A stretch of 64,000 nucleotides of DNA. Source: JAWKWH01 sp040830725 (lineage in GTDB: Bacteria; Pseudomonadota; Alphaproteobacteria; Rhizobiales; Rhizobiaceae). The stretch spans positions 1-64,000 of the forward strand of contig JBFOMG010000002.1 of the NCBI GenBank assembly GCA_040830725.1, written 5' to 3'. This document shows positions 16,339 through 24,685 of this stretch, in pieces. Made by a program: the position numbers and the translations under genes. How positions within the stretch are numbered: position 1 is the first letter of the stretch; each line of letters starts with the position of its first letter. The notes beneath the pieces were generated by a model, which was given only the letters and a program-made list of their open reading frames with translations, made no database searches and had not been told where the DNA came from.

Positions 16339-17493
16339 ATGGACGGCGCGGCAGATCACAATGCCACGGAGTGGACGAAGGTGAAATTCGGTCTGATTGT
16401 AAATCCTATCGCCGGCTTGGGAGGATCGGTGGGGCTGAAGGGCACTGACGGACCTGATACGGTTGCTAGAGCATTGCAGCTTGGCGCGGTTGCCCATGCC
16501 GGCGAGCGAACACGCAGAGCAATGACAATCATGAGCAATCGTGCCCCTGGCACTGTGATTAAGACCGGTCCGGATGAGCTTGGCGCCGATTGGTTGAAGG
16601 GACTCAATTTTCAGGTCGAGACCATCAAACTCTCTGACCGTTCGCATACGGCTCGGGATACGCGCGAATTGGTTTCCGCGATGACGGATATCGACCTGGT
16701 CGTGTTCGCCGGCGGTGATGGAACCGCACGCGATGTCGCTTCCAGGCTGGGTCAGAAACAGGCGATGCTCGGCATTCCTTGCGGCGTCAAGATGCATTCA
16801 GGCGTTTTCGCCGTATCACCAGAAGCGGCCGGTGCGCTGCTGGGCGACATGGCAGTGCATCCCAACAGGGTTGTGTGGGACGACCACGCCGAAGTGATGG
16901 ATATCGACGAGGCGGCACTGCGCGCAGGGCGCCTTGCTCCGAAATTGTACGACCATGCCCGCACACCATTGTCGCGCAATCGCATCCAGGCATCGAAGGG
17001 CGGGCCAAGACGCGACTGGGGCGTAGCGCTTCTTGGCGCGGCGGCGGAAATCGCAGAGAACATGGATCCCGAAACGCTCTACATAATCGGACCGGGCACC
17101 AGCGCTGGTGCAGTTGCCAAGGCACTCGGGATTGAATCCAGCGTCCTGGGGATCGACGCGGTATTGGGAGGCGAACTGGTTGCAAGCGACGCGAATTTAG
17201 ATGAACTGGAAGCGGCTGCCCGCGGCCGCTCAGTGCAGATTATTCTCGGCGTTACCGGTCGGCAGGGATTTCTGCTCGGACGCGGCAACCAGCAAATCGG
17301 ACCAGAATTGATTAAGCGCGCTGGTCGTGATGGACTGATCTTGATCGCAACCGAGGACAAACTTGCAGCCCTTGCGCGGCCCCGCCTCTGGATTGACACT
17401 GATGATCCGGAACTCGACAAAAACCTTGCCGGTTTCCTGCGAGTGAAGACAGCGCGTGGACGAGAGATGGTAATGCGCGTCATCGCCAATTGA
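16339..17493 (+). CDS. ATP-NAD kinase fold protein (AcoX/COG3199-like)
   Basis: 384 residues from ATG 16339, which has GAGG eight bases upstream and begins just before the first strand KFGLIVNPIAGLGGSVGLKG. The NAD/diacylglycerol-kinase motif GGDGT is at residues 125-129 (VVFAGGDGTARDV), followed by GIPCGVKMHSGVFA, characteristic of the AcoX-like branch rather than housekeeping NadK. AcoX proteins accompany catabolic operons and their reaction is unsettled; phosphorylation of NAD or another small metabolite is the family expectation. It is followed after 75 bases by the GcvPA/PB-like pair, so the three probably act together. Confidence 0.85.
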   Translation: MDGAADHNATEWTKVKFGLIVNPIAGLGGSVGLKGTDGPDTVARALQLGAVAHAGERTRRAMTIMSNRAPGTVIKTGPDELGADWLKGLNFQVETIKLSDRSHTARDTRELVSAMTDIDLVVFAGGDGTARDVASRLGQKQAMLGIPCGVKMHSGVFAVSPEAAGALLGDMAVHPNRVVWDDHAEVMDIDEAALRAGRLAPKLYDHARTPLSRNRIQASKGGPRRDWGVALLGAAAEIAENMDPETLYIIGPGTSAGAVAKALGIESSVLGIDAVLGGELVASDANLDELEAAARGRSVQIILGVTGRQGFLLGRGNQQIGPELIKRAGRDGLILIATEDKLAALARPRLWIDTDDPELDKNLAGFLRVKTARGREMVMRVIAN

Positions 17494-17498
17494 AACCT

Positions 17499-17527
17499 TG
17501 TGTGCGTTATGCGAACTTTTGTACAAT
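17499..17527 (+). promoter_or_regulatory. Promoter with embedded IclR-type operator (site 2)
   Basis: TTGTGT (17499-17504) and TACAAT (17522-17527) are spaced by 17 bases. GTGCGTTATGCGAAC (17502-17516) lies between them, so bound regulator would block polymerase. The 15-mer is identical to site 4 at 26443. Confidence 0.65.
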
Positions 17528-17568
17528 CTTGCCCAGATAGAAACGCGATTTGACAGGGAGGTCTGAAA

Positions 17569-18975
17569 ATGGCCAGCGAGAGACGGGCCCATCCGTGGAT
17601 GGCGAATTCGGCACCCGGCGTGCTGGAAGCGATGCTTGAAGAGATCGGCGCAACCTCGGTTGACGAGGTTTTTGAACAAATTCCCAAGGACCACTTCCGG
17701 AAGGCACCTCTCGATCTGCCACCGGCGCTGACCTCCGAAATCGAGCTGCGGCGTGATCTTGTTGAGAAACTCAAGAAGAACAGCAACTGCGAAGACACTC
17801 TCAGCTTCCTCGGCGCGGGAGTTTGGCAGCATCATGTTCCGGCCATCGTCGACGAGATCGTCGGGCGTACCGAGTTTGCCACCAATGTCTGGGGAAGCTA
17901 CCAGTCCGACCACGGTCGCAACCAGGCATGGTTCGAATTCAATTCGCAACTGGGTGCGCTTTTGAACCTGGATGTGGTCCAACTGCCGGTTTATTCGTGG
18001 GGATGCGCCAGCGGACATGCCTGCCGAATGGCGGCAAGAATAACCGGTAGATCCAAGGTACTCGTTCCCAGACTGTCCGATCCGGAGCGGCTCAGCGTCA
18101 TCCGCACCTATTGTCAGCCGCAGGAGATGGAAAGTCACATCGACGTCGTGCCAATTGCCGCTGATCCGACTTCAGGGCGTTTGGATCTTGGTGACCTGAA
18201 AGCGAAACTCGGACCGGACGTTGCAGCGGTTTACTTTGAAAATCCCGCCTATCTCGGAACCATTGAAACGGGCGCAGCCGAGATCGCGCGGATGGCGCGC
18301 GCGGCCGGCGCCGAGACTATCGTCGGGGTCGATCCGTCCAGTCTGGGGGTGCTGACCGCGCCTGGCGATTATGGCGCGGACATCGTGACAGGTCCGGTGC
18401 AACCGCTCGGTGTTCACATGCATTGTGGTGGGGGAGCTGGAGGCTTCATCGCGTCGCGGGATGAAGAACGCTATGTGCGCGCCTATAATGGCTTTCTCGT
18501 TTCGGTGGTCGAAACGCTGGAGCCGGGGCAGCTTGGATTCGGCCTGGCCTGCCCTCACCAGAACTCCTATGGAATGCGCGAGAACGCTAACGATTGGACC
18601 GGAAACTCGACCTATCTTTGGGCAATTGCCGGAGCAGTCTATATGAGTCTGCTCGGCCCGGACGGATTTCGCGAACTTGGTAGTCTGATTGTTGCCCGAG
18701 CACGGTATGCTGCGAAACTGCTCGCTGATATCCCGGGAGTTAAGATCGTCTGGCCGGACACGACGTTCAAGGAATTCGTGGTCAATTTTGACGGCACAGG
18801 CAAGACCGTTGCGATGATCAACGACGCGTTGCGCGCGGAGGGCATATTCGGCGGAAAGGACATCTCCGCGGAAGAGAACGGCCTTGGCCAATCAGCGCTC
18901 TATTGCGTGACCGAGATCCATACAGCCGCCGATATCCGTCGGTTGGCAGAAACGCTGAAGGAGATGCTCAAATGA
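17569..18975 (+). CDS. Divergent glycine-decarboxylase P-protein subunit 1-like (GcvPA-like)
   Basis: 468 residues, length and domain order of GcvPA. Family landmarks are SFLGAGVWQHHVPAIVDEI, the FEFNSQLGALLNLDV helix, VDPSSLGVLTAPGDYGADIV and QPLGVHMHCGGGAGGFIA. The segment that in glycine decarboxylases reads RREKATSNICT is replaced by RENANDWTGNSTYL, and SMYDGGTA is replaced by PVYSWGCASG. GGGAGG lies 7 bases before the ATG. It overlaps the subunit-2 gene by 4 bases (ATGA). No GcvH, GcvT or lipoate gene is present in the window. PLP-dependent decarboxylation or C-alpha chemistry on another amino acid is inferred; ordinary glycine cleavage is less likely. Confidence 0.82.
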   Translation: MASERRAHPWMANSAPGVLEAMLEEIGATSVDEVFEQIPKDHFRKAPLDLPPALTSEIELRRDLVEKLKKNSNCEDTLSFLGAGVWQHHVPAIVDEIVGRTEFATNVWGSYQSDHGRNQAWFEFNSQLGALLNLDVVQLPVYSWGCASGHACRMAARITGRSKVLVPRLSDPERLSVIRTYCQPQEMESHIDVVPIAADPTSGRLDLGDLKAKLGPDVAAVYFENPAYLGTIETGAAEIARMARAAGAETIVGVDPSSLGVLTAPGDYGADIVTGPVQPLGVHMHCGGGAGGFIASRDEERYVRAYNGFLVSVVETLEPGQLGFGLACPHQNSYGMRENANDWTGNSTYLWAIAGAVYMSLLGPDGFRELGSLIVARARYAAKLLADIPGVKIVWPDTTFKEFVVNFDGTGKTVAMINDALRAEGIFGGKDISAEENGLGQSALYCVTEIHTAADIRRLAETLKEMLK

Positions 18976-20534
18976 ACCGCCTTCCCAACTTTCATGCTGC
19001 AAAATGGGACGAACCAGTTGTCATGGAGCTTGGCCGGCCGGGAGGGCGTGGCCAGCATTTCCCGGAGCCAGAAAGCGAGGTGACAGCGGCGGTAGGCAAT
19101 ACGCTGATTCCCGATTCCATGTCCCGTAAAGACAGGCCGGAATTGCCGGAGATCACAGAATTCGAAGCGCAGCGCCACTACTTGCATCTCAGCCAGAGCA
19201 CGCTTGGCATGATGGGTATAAGTCTGTTCGGAACTTGTACGATGAAATACAATTCCAAAACTGCGGAATTTGCCACGTTGCGGCCGGAACTCGCGCAAGT
19301 GCACCCCTATCAACACCCGGACACGCTACAGGGCGTGCTGGAGATCATACACGATTTTGACTGCATCCTGCGTTCGTTGTCCGGAATGGACCAGTTCATT
19401 TTCCAGGCCGGTGGTGGAGCCAATGCTGCCTATACCATGGCCTGTGTTGCCCGCGCCTATTGGAAGGACAAAGGCGAGTTGGGCAATCGCACAGAAATGG
19501 TCACGTCAATGCAGGCGCATCCTTGCAATCCCGCAACCGCGGCGGCGGCCGGATTCAAGGTCGTAAACCTGCCATTGGAGGAGAACGGCTATCCCTCATT
19601 GGATGCGCTCAAGGCAGCCGTCTGCGACAAGACCGCTCTGCTGATGATCAACAATCCGGACGACATGGGAATTTACAATCCAGAGATCAAGGAATGGGTA
19701 AAGGCGGCCAAAGAGGTGGGTGCATTGTGCTTCTATGACCATGCGAATTTCAATGGGGTCATGGGTAAACTGTCGGCGCGCGAACTCGGCTTTGACGCCT
19801 GCATGTTTATGCTTCACAAAACTTTTGGCGCACCCAAGGCGGGCGGCGGACCGGCCGTTGGCGCATTCGGTTGTACCGATGAGATCGCGCCATACCTGCC
19901 GACGCCGGTGATTGCGAAGTCGGACAAGGGTTATTTTCTGGACGAAGACCGACCGAAGTCAGCCGGCAAAGTGCGCGAGTTCTGGGGGAATGTGCCGCAG
20001 GTTGTGACAGCTTATGCCTGGTCGCGGGCAATGGGCGCCGAAGGGATCGAGCTCGCTGCCGATATATCGGTCGTCGCCAACAATTATATGGACAAGAGGC
20101 TTTCCGAGGTTTCCGGGCTGGCCATTTCCAATCCTGACGTCAAAGCGCATCGCATGGAAATGACCAGATGGTCGCTCGGTCCCATCTTGGAGGAAACAGG
20201 CGTTGGCACGGTCGACTTCGCCAACCGAATGGCCGACTACGGGATTGATCCCTTCTGGATGAGCCATGAGCCTTGGATCGTGCCTGAGCCGTTCACACCG
20301 GAAGCAGGCGAACTCTGGTCCAAAGAGGATATCGATCTTTGGATCGATGTGATCGCCAAGATCTGCGAAGAGGCGCGAAGCGATCCCGAGATGGTCAAGA
20401 CCGCGCCGCATCGACAGGCCATAGCACAGGCAAAGGGTGACGCATTTGAGGATCCGGCGTTGTGGGCGATGACATGGAGAGCGTGGAAACGCAAACAGGC
20501 CGGCATCAAGGATGCAACACGCGGCGCAGCATGA
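18972..20534 (+). CDS. Divergent glycine-decarboxylase P-protein subunit 2-like (GcvPB-like)
   Basis: 520 residues. FGTCTMKYN is the subunit-2 entry motif, and MLHKTFGAP carries the expected PLP lysine, Lys283. Normal glycine decarboxylase signatures are altered: SAHGTNPAS becomes QAHPCNPAT (residues 181-189, His kept), YDGANLN becomes YDHANFNG, and GPHGGGGPG becomes APKAGGGPA. It is translated from ATG 18972, inside the end of the subunit-1 gene. The C-terminus carries ~35 extra charged residues (WRAWKRKQAGIKDA). The pair should form the alpha2beta2 PLP enzyme, but the altered pocket suggests a different substrate or no lipoyl acceptor. It converges with a DAO oxidase gene 25 bases away. Confidence 0.85.
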   Translation: MNRLPNFHAAKWDEPVVMELGRPGGRGQHFPEPESEVTAAVGNTLIPDSMSRKDRPELPEITEFEAQRHYLHLSQSTLGMMGISLFGTCTMKYNSKTAEFATLRPELAQVHPYQHPDTLQGVLEIIHDFDCILRSLSGMDQFIFQAGGGANAAYTMACVARAYWKDKGELGNRTEMVTSMQAHPCNPATAAAAGFKVVNLPLEENGYPSLDALKAAVCDKTALLMINNPDDMGIYNPEIKEWVKAAKEVGALCFYDHANFNGVMGKLSARELGFDACMFMLHKTFGAPKAGGGPAVGAFGCTDEIAPYLPTPVIAKSDKGYFLDEDRPKSAGKVREFWGNVPQVVTAYAWSRAMGAEGIELAADISVVANNYMDKRLSEVSGLAISNPDVKAHRMEMTRWSLGPILEETGVGTVDFANRMADYGIDPFWMSHEPWIVPEPFTPEAGELWSKEDIDLWIDVIAKICEEARSDPEMVKTAPHRQAIAQAKGDAFEDPALWAMTWRAWKRKQAGIKDATRGAA

Positions 20535-20559
20535 GCCCGGGATTGTGCGCCACCAGTGC

Positions 20560-21702
20560 TCAATCGTAGAGAACGGAAACGCCCTGCAGGCGAGCGGTTG
20601 GCGTAGCGCCAAGCGCAAGTTCGGCGGCAGCGAGAGCTGTCATCGGCGCGGCGCTGAAGCCAACCCAGGGGAAGAGCGCGTGAATTACGCCACGCACGTT
20701 TCGATCTTCACCCAGGATCGGACGCCAGTCCGGTGTCCCGTTGACCCATGCGGTCCAGCTCCTGAGCGCACAGGCGCCGGCGATAGCGGGCGCGACATTG
20801 GCGGCCATGGACATGTTGCCAGCGAAGTTCGTCGGATCGATAACAAGCGAGCCGTTGGACCGCTCCCGCGCTGTCCATCCGCCACCGATCACACAACCAC
20901 CATTCTCCAGTTGCTTGAGTGTGAGTTTGCCGGCCGCCGAGTAGATCAGATGAGGAATGATCAGGGCCAAGGGCTCGGTCACGGTCATCTGAAGCGGTAC
21001 GCCTCGAATGTCCAGCCGAGTACCAACCATGGCGCCAATTCGGCTTGCTTCGGCGCCAGCCGCGTTGACGATCCGTTGGGTGACCACCGGACCGGACGAT
21101 GTTTCCAACCTGAAACTCGGCGCTCGCCCTTCGATGCCTGTAATCCTCACTCCGGTTTTGATCCTGACACCGGCATTATGCGCCGCGTTTGCGAGCGCTG
21201 GAACAATCTTAAGCGGATTGGCTTTACCTTCCATTCTGCAGTATCCGCCACCGATGGTTGCTGGCGAGAGATAGGGTGCAAGCTTCAGAAGGTCGCCGCG
21301 GTCAAGGATTTCAGTCTCAACTCCGGCAGTGGCCTCGATTCGCGCTTTGGATTGGATTCTCGCCATCTGGTCATCAGTGGTCGCCACTATGATCCCACCG
21401 GCAAGCTTGAATTCCAGATCGGCATCGAGTTCGTTTGGAAGAGCCTCCCACAAGGCAATCGATTGTTTGAGAAAGGTCAGTGTGGGCGCATAAGTGCGCG
21501 CCCACTCCTCGCCAAACGCTACAAACTCGGGATATTGAAGCTGGAGATGAAGCGAGCCGGCATTCGCGCCGGAAGCAGCAGCACCGATGTCGCCGGCATC
21601 CAACAAAAGCACGTCTGCGCCAGCCAGTGCGAGGTGGCGAGCGGTCATCAATCCGACGATCCCGCCGCCGACGACAGCAATTTCAACTCGATCCCGTGTC
21701 AT
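20560..21702 (-). CDS. FAD-dependent amine/amino acid oxidase (DAO family, copy 1)
   Basis: 380 residues. The N-terminal FAD motif IAVVGGGIVGLMTARHLALAGADVLLLD is followed by ANAGSLHLQLQ, a signature shared with the second copy at 29085-30221 (TNAGSLHVQMQ) and with beta subunits of opine and D-hydroxyproline dehydrogenases. A C-terminal FAD strand GWTARERSN... and the substrate domain complete the DAO fold. It probably oxidises a secondary or primary amine at C-alpha. It is divergent from the DapA-family gene, with 47 bases between the starts, and may need an alpha subunit such as the 27431-29098 product. The ribosome binding site is weak. Confidence 0.85.
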   Translation of the reverse strand: MTRDRVEIAVVGGGIVGLMTARHLALAGADVLLLDAGDIGAAASGANAGSLHLQLQYPEFVAFGEEWARTYAPTLTFLKQSIALWEALPNELDADLEFKLAGGIIVATTDDQMARIQSKARIEATAGVETEILDRGDLLKLAPYLSPATIGGGYCRMEGKANPLKIVPALANAAHNAGVRIKTGVRITGIEGRAPSFRLETSSGPVVTQRIVNAAGAEASRIGAMVGTRLDIRGVPLQMTVTEPLALIIPHLIYSAAGKLTLKQLENGGCVIGGGWTARERSNGSLVIDPTNFAGNMSMAANVAPAIAGACALRSWTAWVNGTPDWRPILGEDRNVRGVIHALFPWVGFSAAPMTALAAAELALGATPTARLQGVSVLYD

Positions 21703-21749
21703 CGCGGCTCATCTTGGCCGATACCACAGCTATCTGAAAGGATGCGACC

Positions 21750-22700
21750 ATGACTCCTCAACTCTCCGGAAGTTACACTGTCTCGATCACGCCGTTCACA
21801 CCCGGTGGCAAGGCGATCGACTATGAAGCCTGGAAGCCTTTTCTCGATTGGCAGATCGCCTGTGGTGTTCCCGGCATTATCATCCTTGGCACGACCGGTG
21901 AATTTCTGACCGTCAGCGATGATGAGCGGACTGAATTTGTCAAACAGACCGTCGATCTGGTGGCTGGTCGCATGAAAGTACTCGTCGGCACCATGAATGC
22001 CCACACACCCAACGCGGTCCGTTATTCGCGGGAAGCCGAAACACTCGGCGCCGATGGTTTGATGATCATTCCGCCCTATTATTATACCCCAACCGACGAT
22101 GAGATTTTCAACTACTACCGTGCCATTTGCGAGGCAGTCGACCTGCCGATCATGCTTTACAACAATCCATTTACGTCGAATGTGGACATGTCGGCGAAAT
22201 TGGTGGGTCGCCTTACCAAAAGCTTCAACCAGATTCGCTACATCAAGGAAGCCTCTCAACGCATAGAACGTATCCACGACATTATTGTGGAATCTGATGG
22301 ACTGATGAATGTTTGGGCCGGACAACGGGTACTCGAAAGCTACAAGATGGGTGCCAAGGGTTACGTCAACCCCTACGGCAACTACATTCCCCGCGCTACC
22401 TGCAGATTTGTTGAATGGGCCGAGCAGGGTCGCTGGGATGATGTCTGGGCTGTGCAGCGAATCATTGGCGAGTTTGACAAGATCATCACTGAAGGGCACC
22501 CGCTTTATGGCCACCAGTGCTACTCCAAAGCCTTGGCCGCTGCGGCCGGTTATCCCGTCGGCGATGTTCGCCCACCCATCACCACCTTCGAGAGCCTCGG
22601 TGAGGAAGGCCGCGCCAGGGTGGAGCTCATGGTCCCGTTGATGAAGGAGCTTGAGACCATCGTAGACACCATCGAAAGCCGTCCGGCGGCCGCCGAATAG
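21750..22700 (+). CDS. DapA/N-acetylneuraminate lyase family protein (copy 1)
   Basis: Class I aldolase-fold enzyme, 316 residues. The Schiff-base lysine is Lys166 (IRYIKEASQ), the general acid-base tyrosine Tyr137 (MLYNNP), and LGTTGEF is the carboxylate-binding loop. These residues fit 2-keto-acid lyases, dehydratases or deaminases of the DHDPS superfamily. Beside a DAO oxidase, a pyrroline-4-hydroxy-2-carboxylate deaminase-type or keto-acid aldolase role is plausible. AAGGA sits 7 bases before the ATG. It converges with an SDR gene leaving only 2 bases between them. A second, distant paralog is at 35529-36449. Confidence 0.88.
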   Translation: MTPQLSGSYTVSITPFTPGGKAIDYEAWKPFLDWQIACGVPGIIILGTTGEFLTVSDDERTEFVKQTVDLVAGRMKVLVGTMNAHTPNAVRYSREAETLGADGLMIIPPYYYTPTDDEIFNYYRAICEAVDLPIMLYNNPFTSNVDMSAKLVGRLTKSFNQIRYIKEASQRIERIHDIIVESDGLMNVWAGQRVLESYKMGAKGYVNPYGNYIPRATCRFVEWAEQGRWDDVWAVQRIIGEFDKIITEGHPLYGHQCYSKALAAAAGYPVGDVRPPITTFESLGEEGRARVELMVPLMKELETIVDTIESRPAAAE

Positions 22701-22702
22701 CG

Positions 22703-23476
22703 TCATCTGATGTAAGCCGCGCCGTTAACATCGATCGTCGCGCCTGACAGATGGGTCACGCGGCCCTCGGCAAGGAATACGCATAATTCAGCGATGTCGG
22801 ACGGGGGGATCCACTCGCCCATGGGAAGCGTCGACGTTACGGTGTCCTCGCCTCCGACCATTGCCGCATTGTCCACTGACATTTGCGTCCGTACCACTCC
22901 AGGCGCAACCACGAAGGCTAGAATGCCTTGATCGGCATAATTGCGAGCGACCGTCTTTGTCGCCGCGGTGATGGCGGCTTTTGATGCGGCATAGGCAATT
23001 GCACGCGGATTTGAAGTCCCGCGTGTTGCCACCCAACTGCCAATCCCGATTATGGCGCCGACACGCTTGTGGGCGAGCCAATGGCGAACGGCGTGACGCA
23101 GCAGCCGGGATGGTGCATGGACATTGACCGTCATCGTTTCTTGCCAGACCGAATCCCATTCCTCGATCGGATCAGGAATACCACCAGTCTGTCGCATGAT
23201 GCCTGCATTGTTGACGAGAACATCAACGCTTCCATCCGTCCAGTCCAGCGCCTGCGACCAAAACCGGTCAACTTGCTCCATGTCGTGGAAATCGGCTTGA
23301 AGCAGCTGCACTTGATCGGGTTTGGCAGCCGACACCGCCTTTTCAGCTCCCGAAAGGTCGGTGGCGTAGTGACCAACCACGCGCGCGCCGGCCTCAACCA
23401 TAGCCGTCGCTACCGCCCTGCCGATACCCTTTGAAGCGCCAGTCACGATGACCGTTTTTCCGCTTAACCGTCCCAT
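22703..23476 (-). CDS. Short-chain dehydrogenase/reductase
   Basis: 257 residues. TGASKGIGRA binds the cofactor, NNAG and GIGSW precede the catalytic YAASK, and APGVVRTQM and a C-terminal GATIDVNGA complete a classical SDR. AGGAAG lies 5 bases before ATG 23476; a GTG one codon upstream overlaps the stop of the flavoenzyme gene. It follows that gene directly on the same strand, so the two are cotranscribed from the promoter region at 24.6 kb. The reaction is probably oxidation of a secondary alcohol or reduction of a ketone in the shared pathway; the substrate is unknown. Confidence 0.87.
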   Translation of the reverse strand: MGRLSGKTVIVTGASKGIGRAVATAMVEAGARVVGHYATDLSGAEKAVSAAKPDQVQLLQADFHDMEQVDRFWSQALDWTDGSVDVLVNNAGIMRQTGGIPDPIEEWDSVWQETMTVNVHAPSRLLRHAVRHWLAHKRVGAIIGIGSWVATRGTSNPRAIAYAASKAAITAATKTVARNYADQGILAFVVAPGVVRTQMSVDNAAMVGGEDTVTSTLPMGEWIPPSDIAELCVFLAEGRVTHLSGATIDVNGAAYIR

Positions 23477-23478
23477 CA

Positions 23479-24579
23479 CTACTTCCTCGTCACAAAGGGC
23501 TTTCCGCGAAGTGCCGGGTTGCAGCGCAGATAAGGCGCCGGCAAATCGATCTCCTCACCGAGCGCCAAAGCGGCGCGCCATGACCATCGCGGATCCCAGA
23601 GCATGGCCCGGGCCATGGCAACCATGTCGGCCTGGCCAGTGGCAATGATGGTTTCCGCTTGGATGGGCTCCGTTATCTGCCCGACGGCCATGGTGGGGAT
23701 ACCGGCTTTGTGCCGTATCTCCTCTGCGAAATGCACTTGATAGCCCGGACCGACAACAATCTCCTGTCTTTGGTCCAGGCCACCGCTTGTCACGTCGATC
23801 ATGTCACAGCCAAGCTCGCGCAGCTGCCGGCTGAAGACAATCGACTGGTCCAGGTCCCATGCCCCTTCGATCCAATCGGTTGCCGATAGGCGCACCAGCA
23901 CCGGCTTGTCAGCAGGATAAGCGGCACGCACCGCCTCGAACACTTCCAATGGAAAACGCATCCGATTTTCTCGCGATCCACCATACGCGTCCCTGCGGAG
24001 ATTGGTGATTGGCGAAAGGAATTGATGCAGCAGGTATCCATGCGCAACATGAACCTCGATGAGATCGAAGCCAGCGCGATCCGCCCGTTGTGCCGCCTGT
24101 ACAAACGCAGATTTGACGCGCGAAAGATCGCTTTCGTCCATTTCCCGCGGTTCCGGCCAGCCAGGCAGGTAAGGAACTGACGAGGCGCACTCCGTGACCC
24201 AAGCCCCACCGTCTTCGATCGGGCCGCCGCCTTCCCAGGGTGAAACGGTGCTGCCTTTCCTGCCGGAATGACCGAGCTGTATGCCAACCTTTGATTCGCC
24301 GACAGATTTTATGAACTCAACAATTCGTGCAAACGCCGTCTCTGTGGCGTCGTCATATAGACCAGTACACGCCTGGGTGATCCGGCCGTTGGGCTCCACC
24401 CCAGTCGCCTCGACGAAAATCAACCCCGGCCCTGATTGTGCAAACTGGCCCAGGTGGACGAGATGCCAGTCACCAGGCACTCCATCGAAAGCAGAATACT
24501 GGCACATTGGCGACACGGTAATCCGGTTGGGAACGGTCAGCGCGCGAAGGTTTATTGGGGTGAACAGCGTACTCGTCAT
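23479..24579 (-). CDS. NADH:flavin oxidoreductase, Old Yellow Enzyme family (YqjM-like)
   Basis: 366 residues with an FMN TIM barrel. SPMCQYSA holds the flavin-tuning cysteine at residue 26 typical of YqjM-type enzymes, QLGHSGRKGS is the phosphate/isoalloxazine region, and HVAHGYLLHQFLSP gives the substrate-binding His pair. The C-terminal RYxxRNPAL-like end (PYLRCNPALRG) is also present. Such enzymes reduce activated C=C bonds or demethylate/dehydrogenate amines. In this cluster, reduction of an enone or unsaturated imine is plausible. Its promoter region carries two IclR-type operator copies and is shared divergently with the isomerase-fold gene. Confidence 0.9.
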   Translation of the reverse strand: MTSTLFTPINLRALTVPNRITVSPMCQYSAFDGVPGDWHLVHLGQFAQSGPGLIFVEATGVEPNGRITQACTGLYDDATETAFARIVEFIKSVGESKVGIQLGHSGRKGSTVSPWEGGGPIEDGGAWVTECASSVPYLPGWPEPREMDESDLSRVKSAFVQAAQRADRAGFDLIEVHVAHGYLLHQFLSPITNLRRDAYGGSRENRMRFPLEVFEAVRAAYPADKPVLVRLSATDWIEGAWDLDQSIVFSRQLRELGCDMIDVTSGGLDQRQEIVVGPGYQVHFAEEIRHKAGIPTMAVGQITEPIQAETIIATGQADMVAMARAMLWDPRWSWRAALALGEEIDLPAPYLRCNPALRGKPFVTRK

Positions 24580-24597
24580 TCAGCTCTCACAATCTGA

Positions 24598-24647
24598 TTG
24601 AACCTGCAATTTCGTGCGGTATAGTAACTTTTGTGCGGATTTTGAAC
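24598..24647 (+). promoter_or_regulatory. Promoter with tandem IclR-type operators (site 3)
   Basis: TTGAAC (24598-24603) and TATAGT (24620-24625), spaced by 16 bases, form a plausible plus-strand promoter. GTGCGGTATAGTAAC (24614-24628) overlaps the -10 box, and GTGCGGATTTTGAAC (24633-24647) follows after TTTT, giving a 19-base repeat period. Confidence 0.65.
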
Positions 24648-24685
24648 ATTTTGACAACCGACTGACAAGCCGAAAGGACCAAACG

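Noticed and set aside
17569..20534. Assignment as the housekeeping glycine cleavage P-protein
   Set aside because: Several signature motifs are altered and no H- or T-protein gene is present; a different role is more likely.
20512..21753. 413-codon open frame on the plus strand opposite the DAO gene
   Set aside because: It is fully antisense to a convincing FAD oxidase gene, shows no family motif, and mirrors the codon bias of the real gene.
21699..22706. 335-codon minus-strand frame opposite the first DapA-family gene
   Set aside because: Antisense to an enzyme gene with complete catalytic residues; no domain visible.
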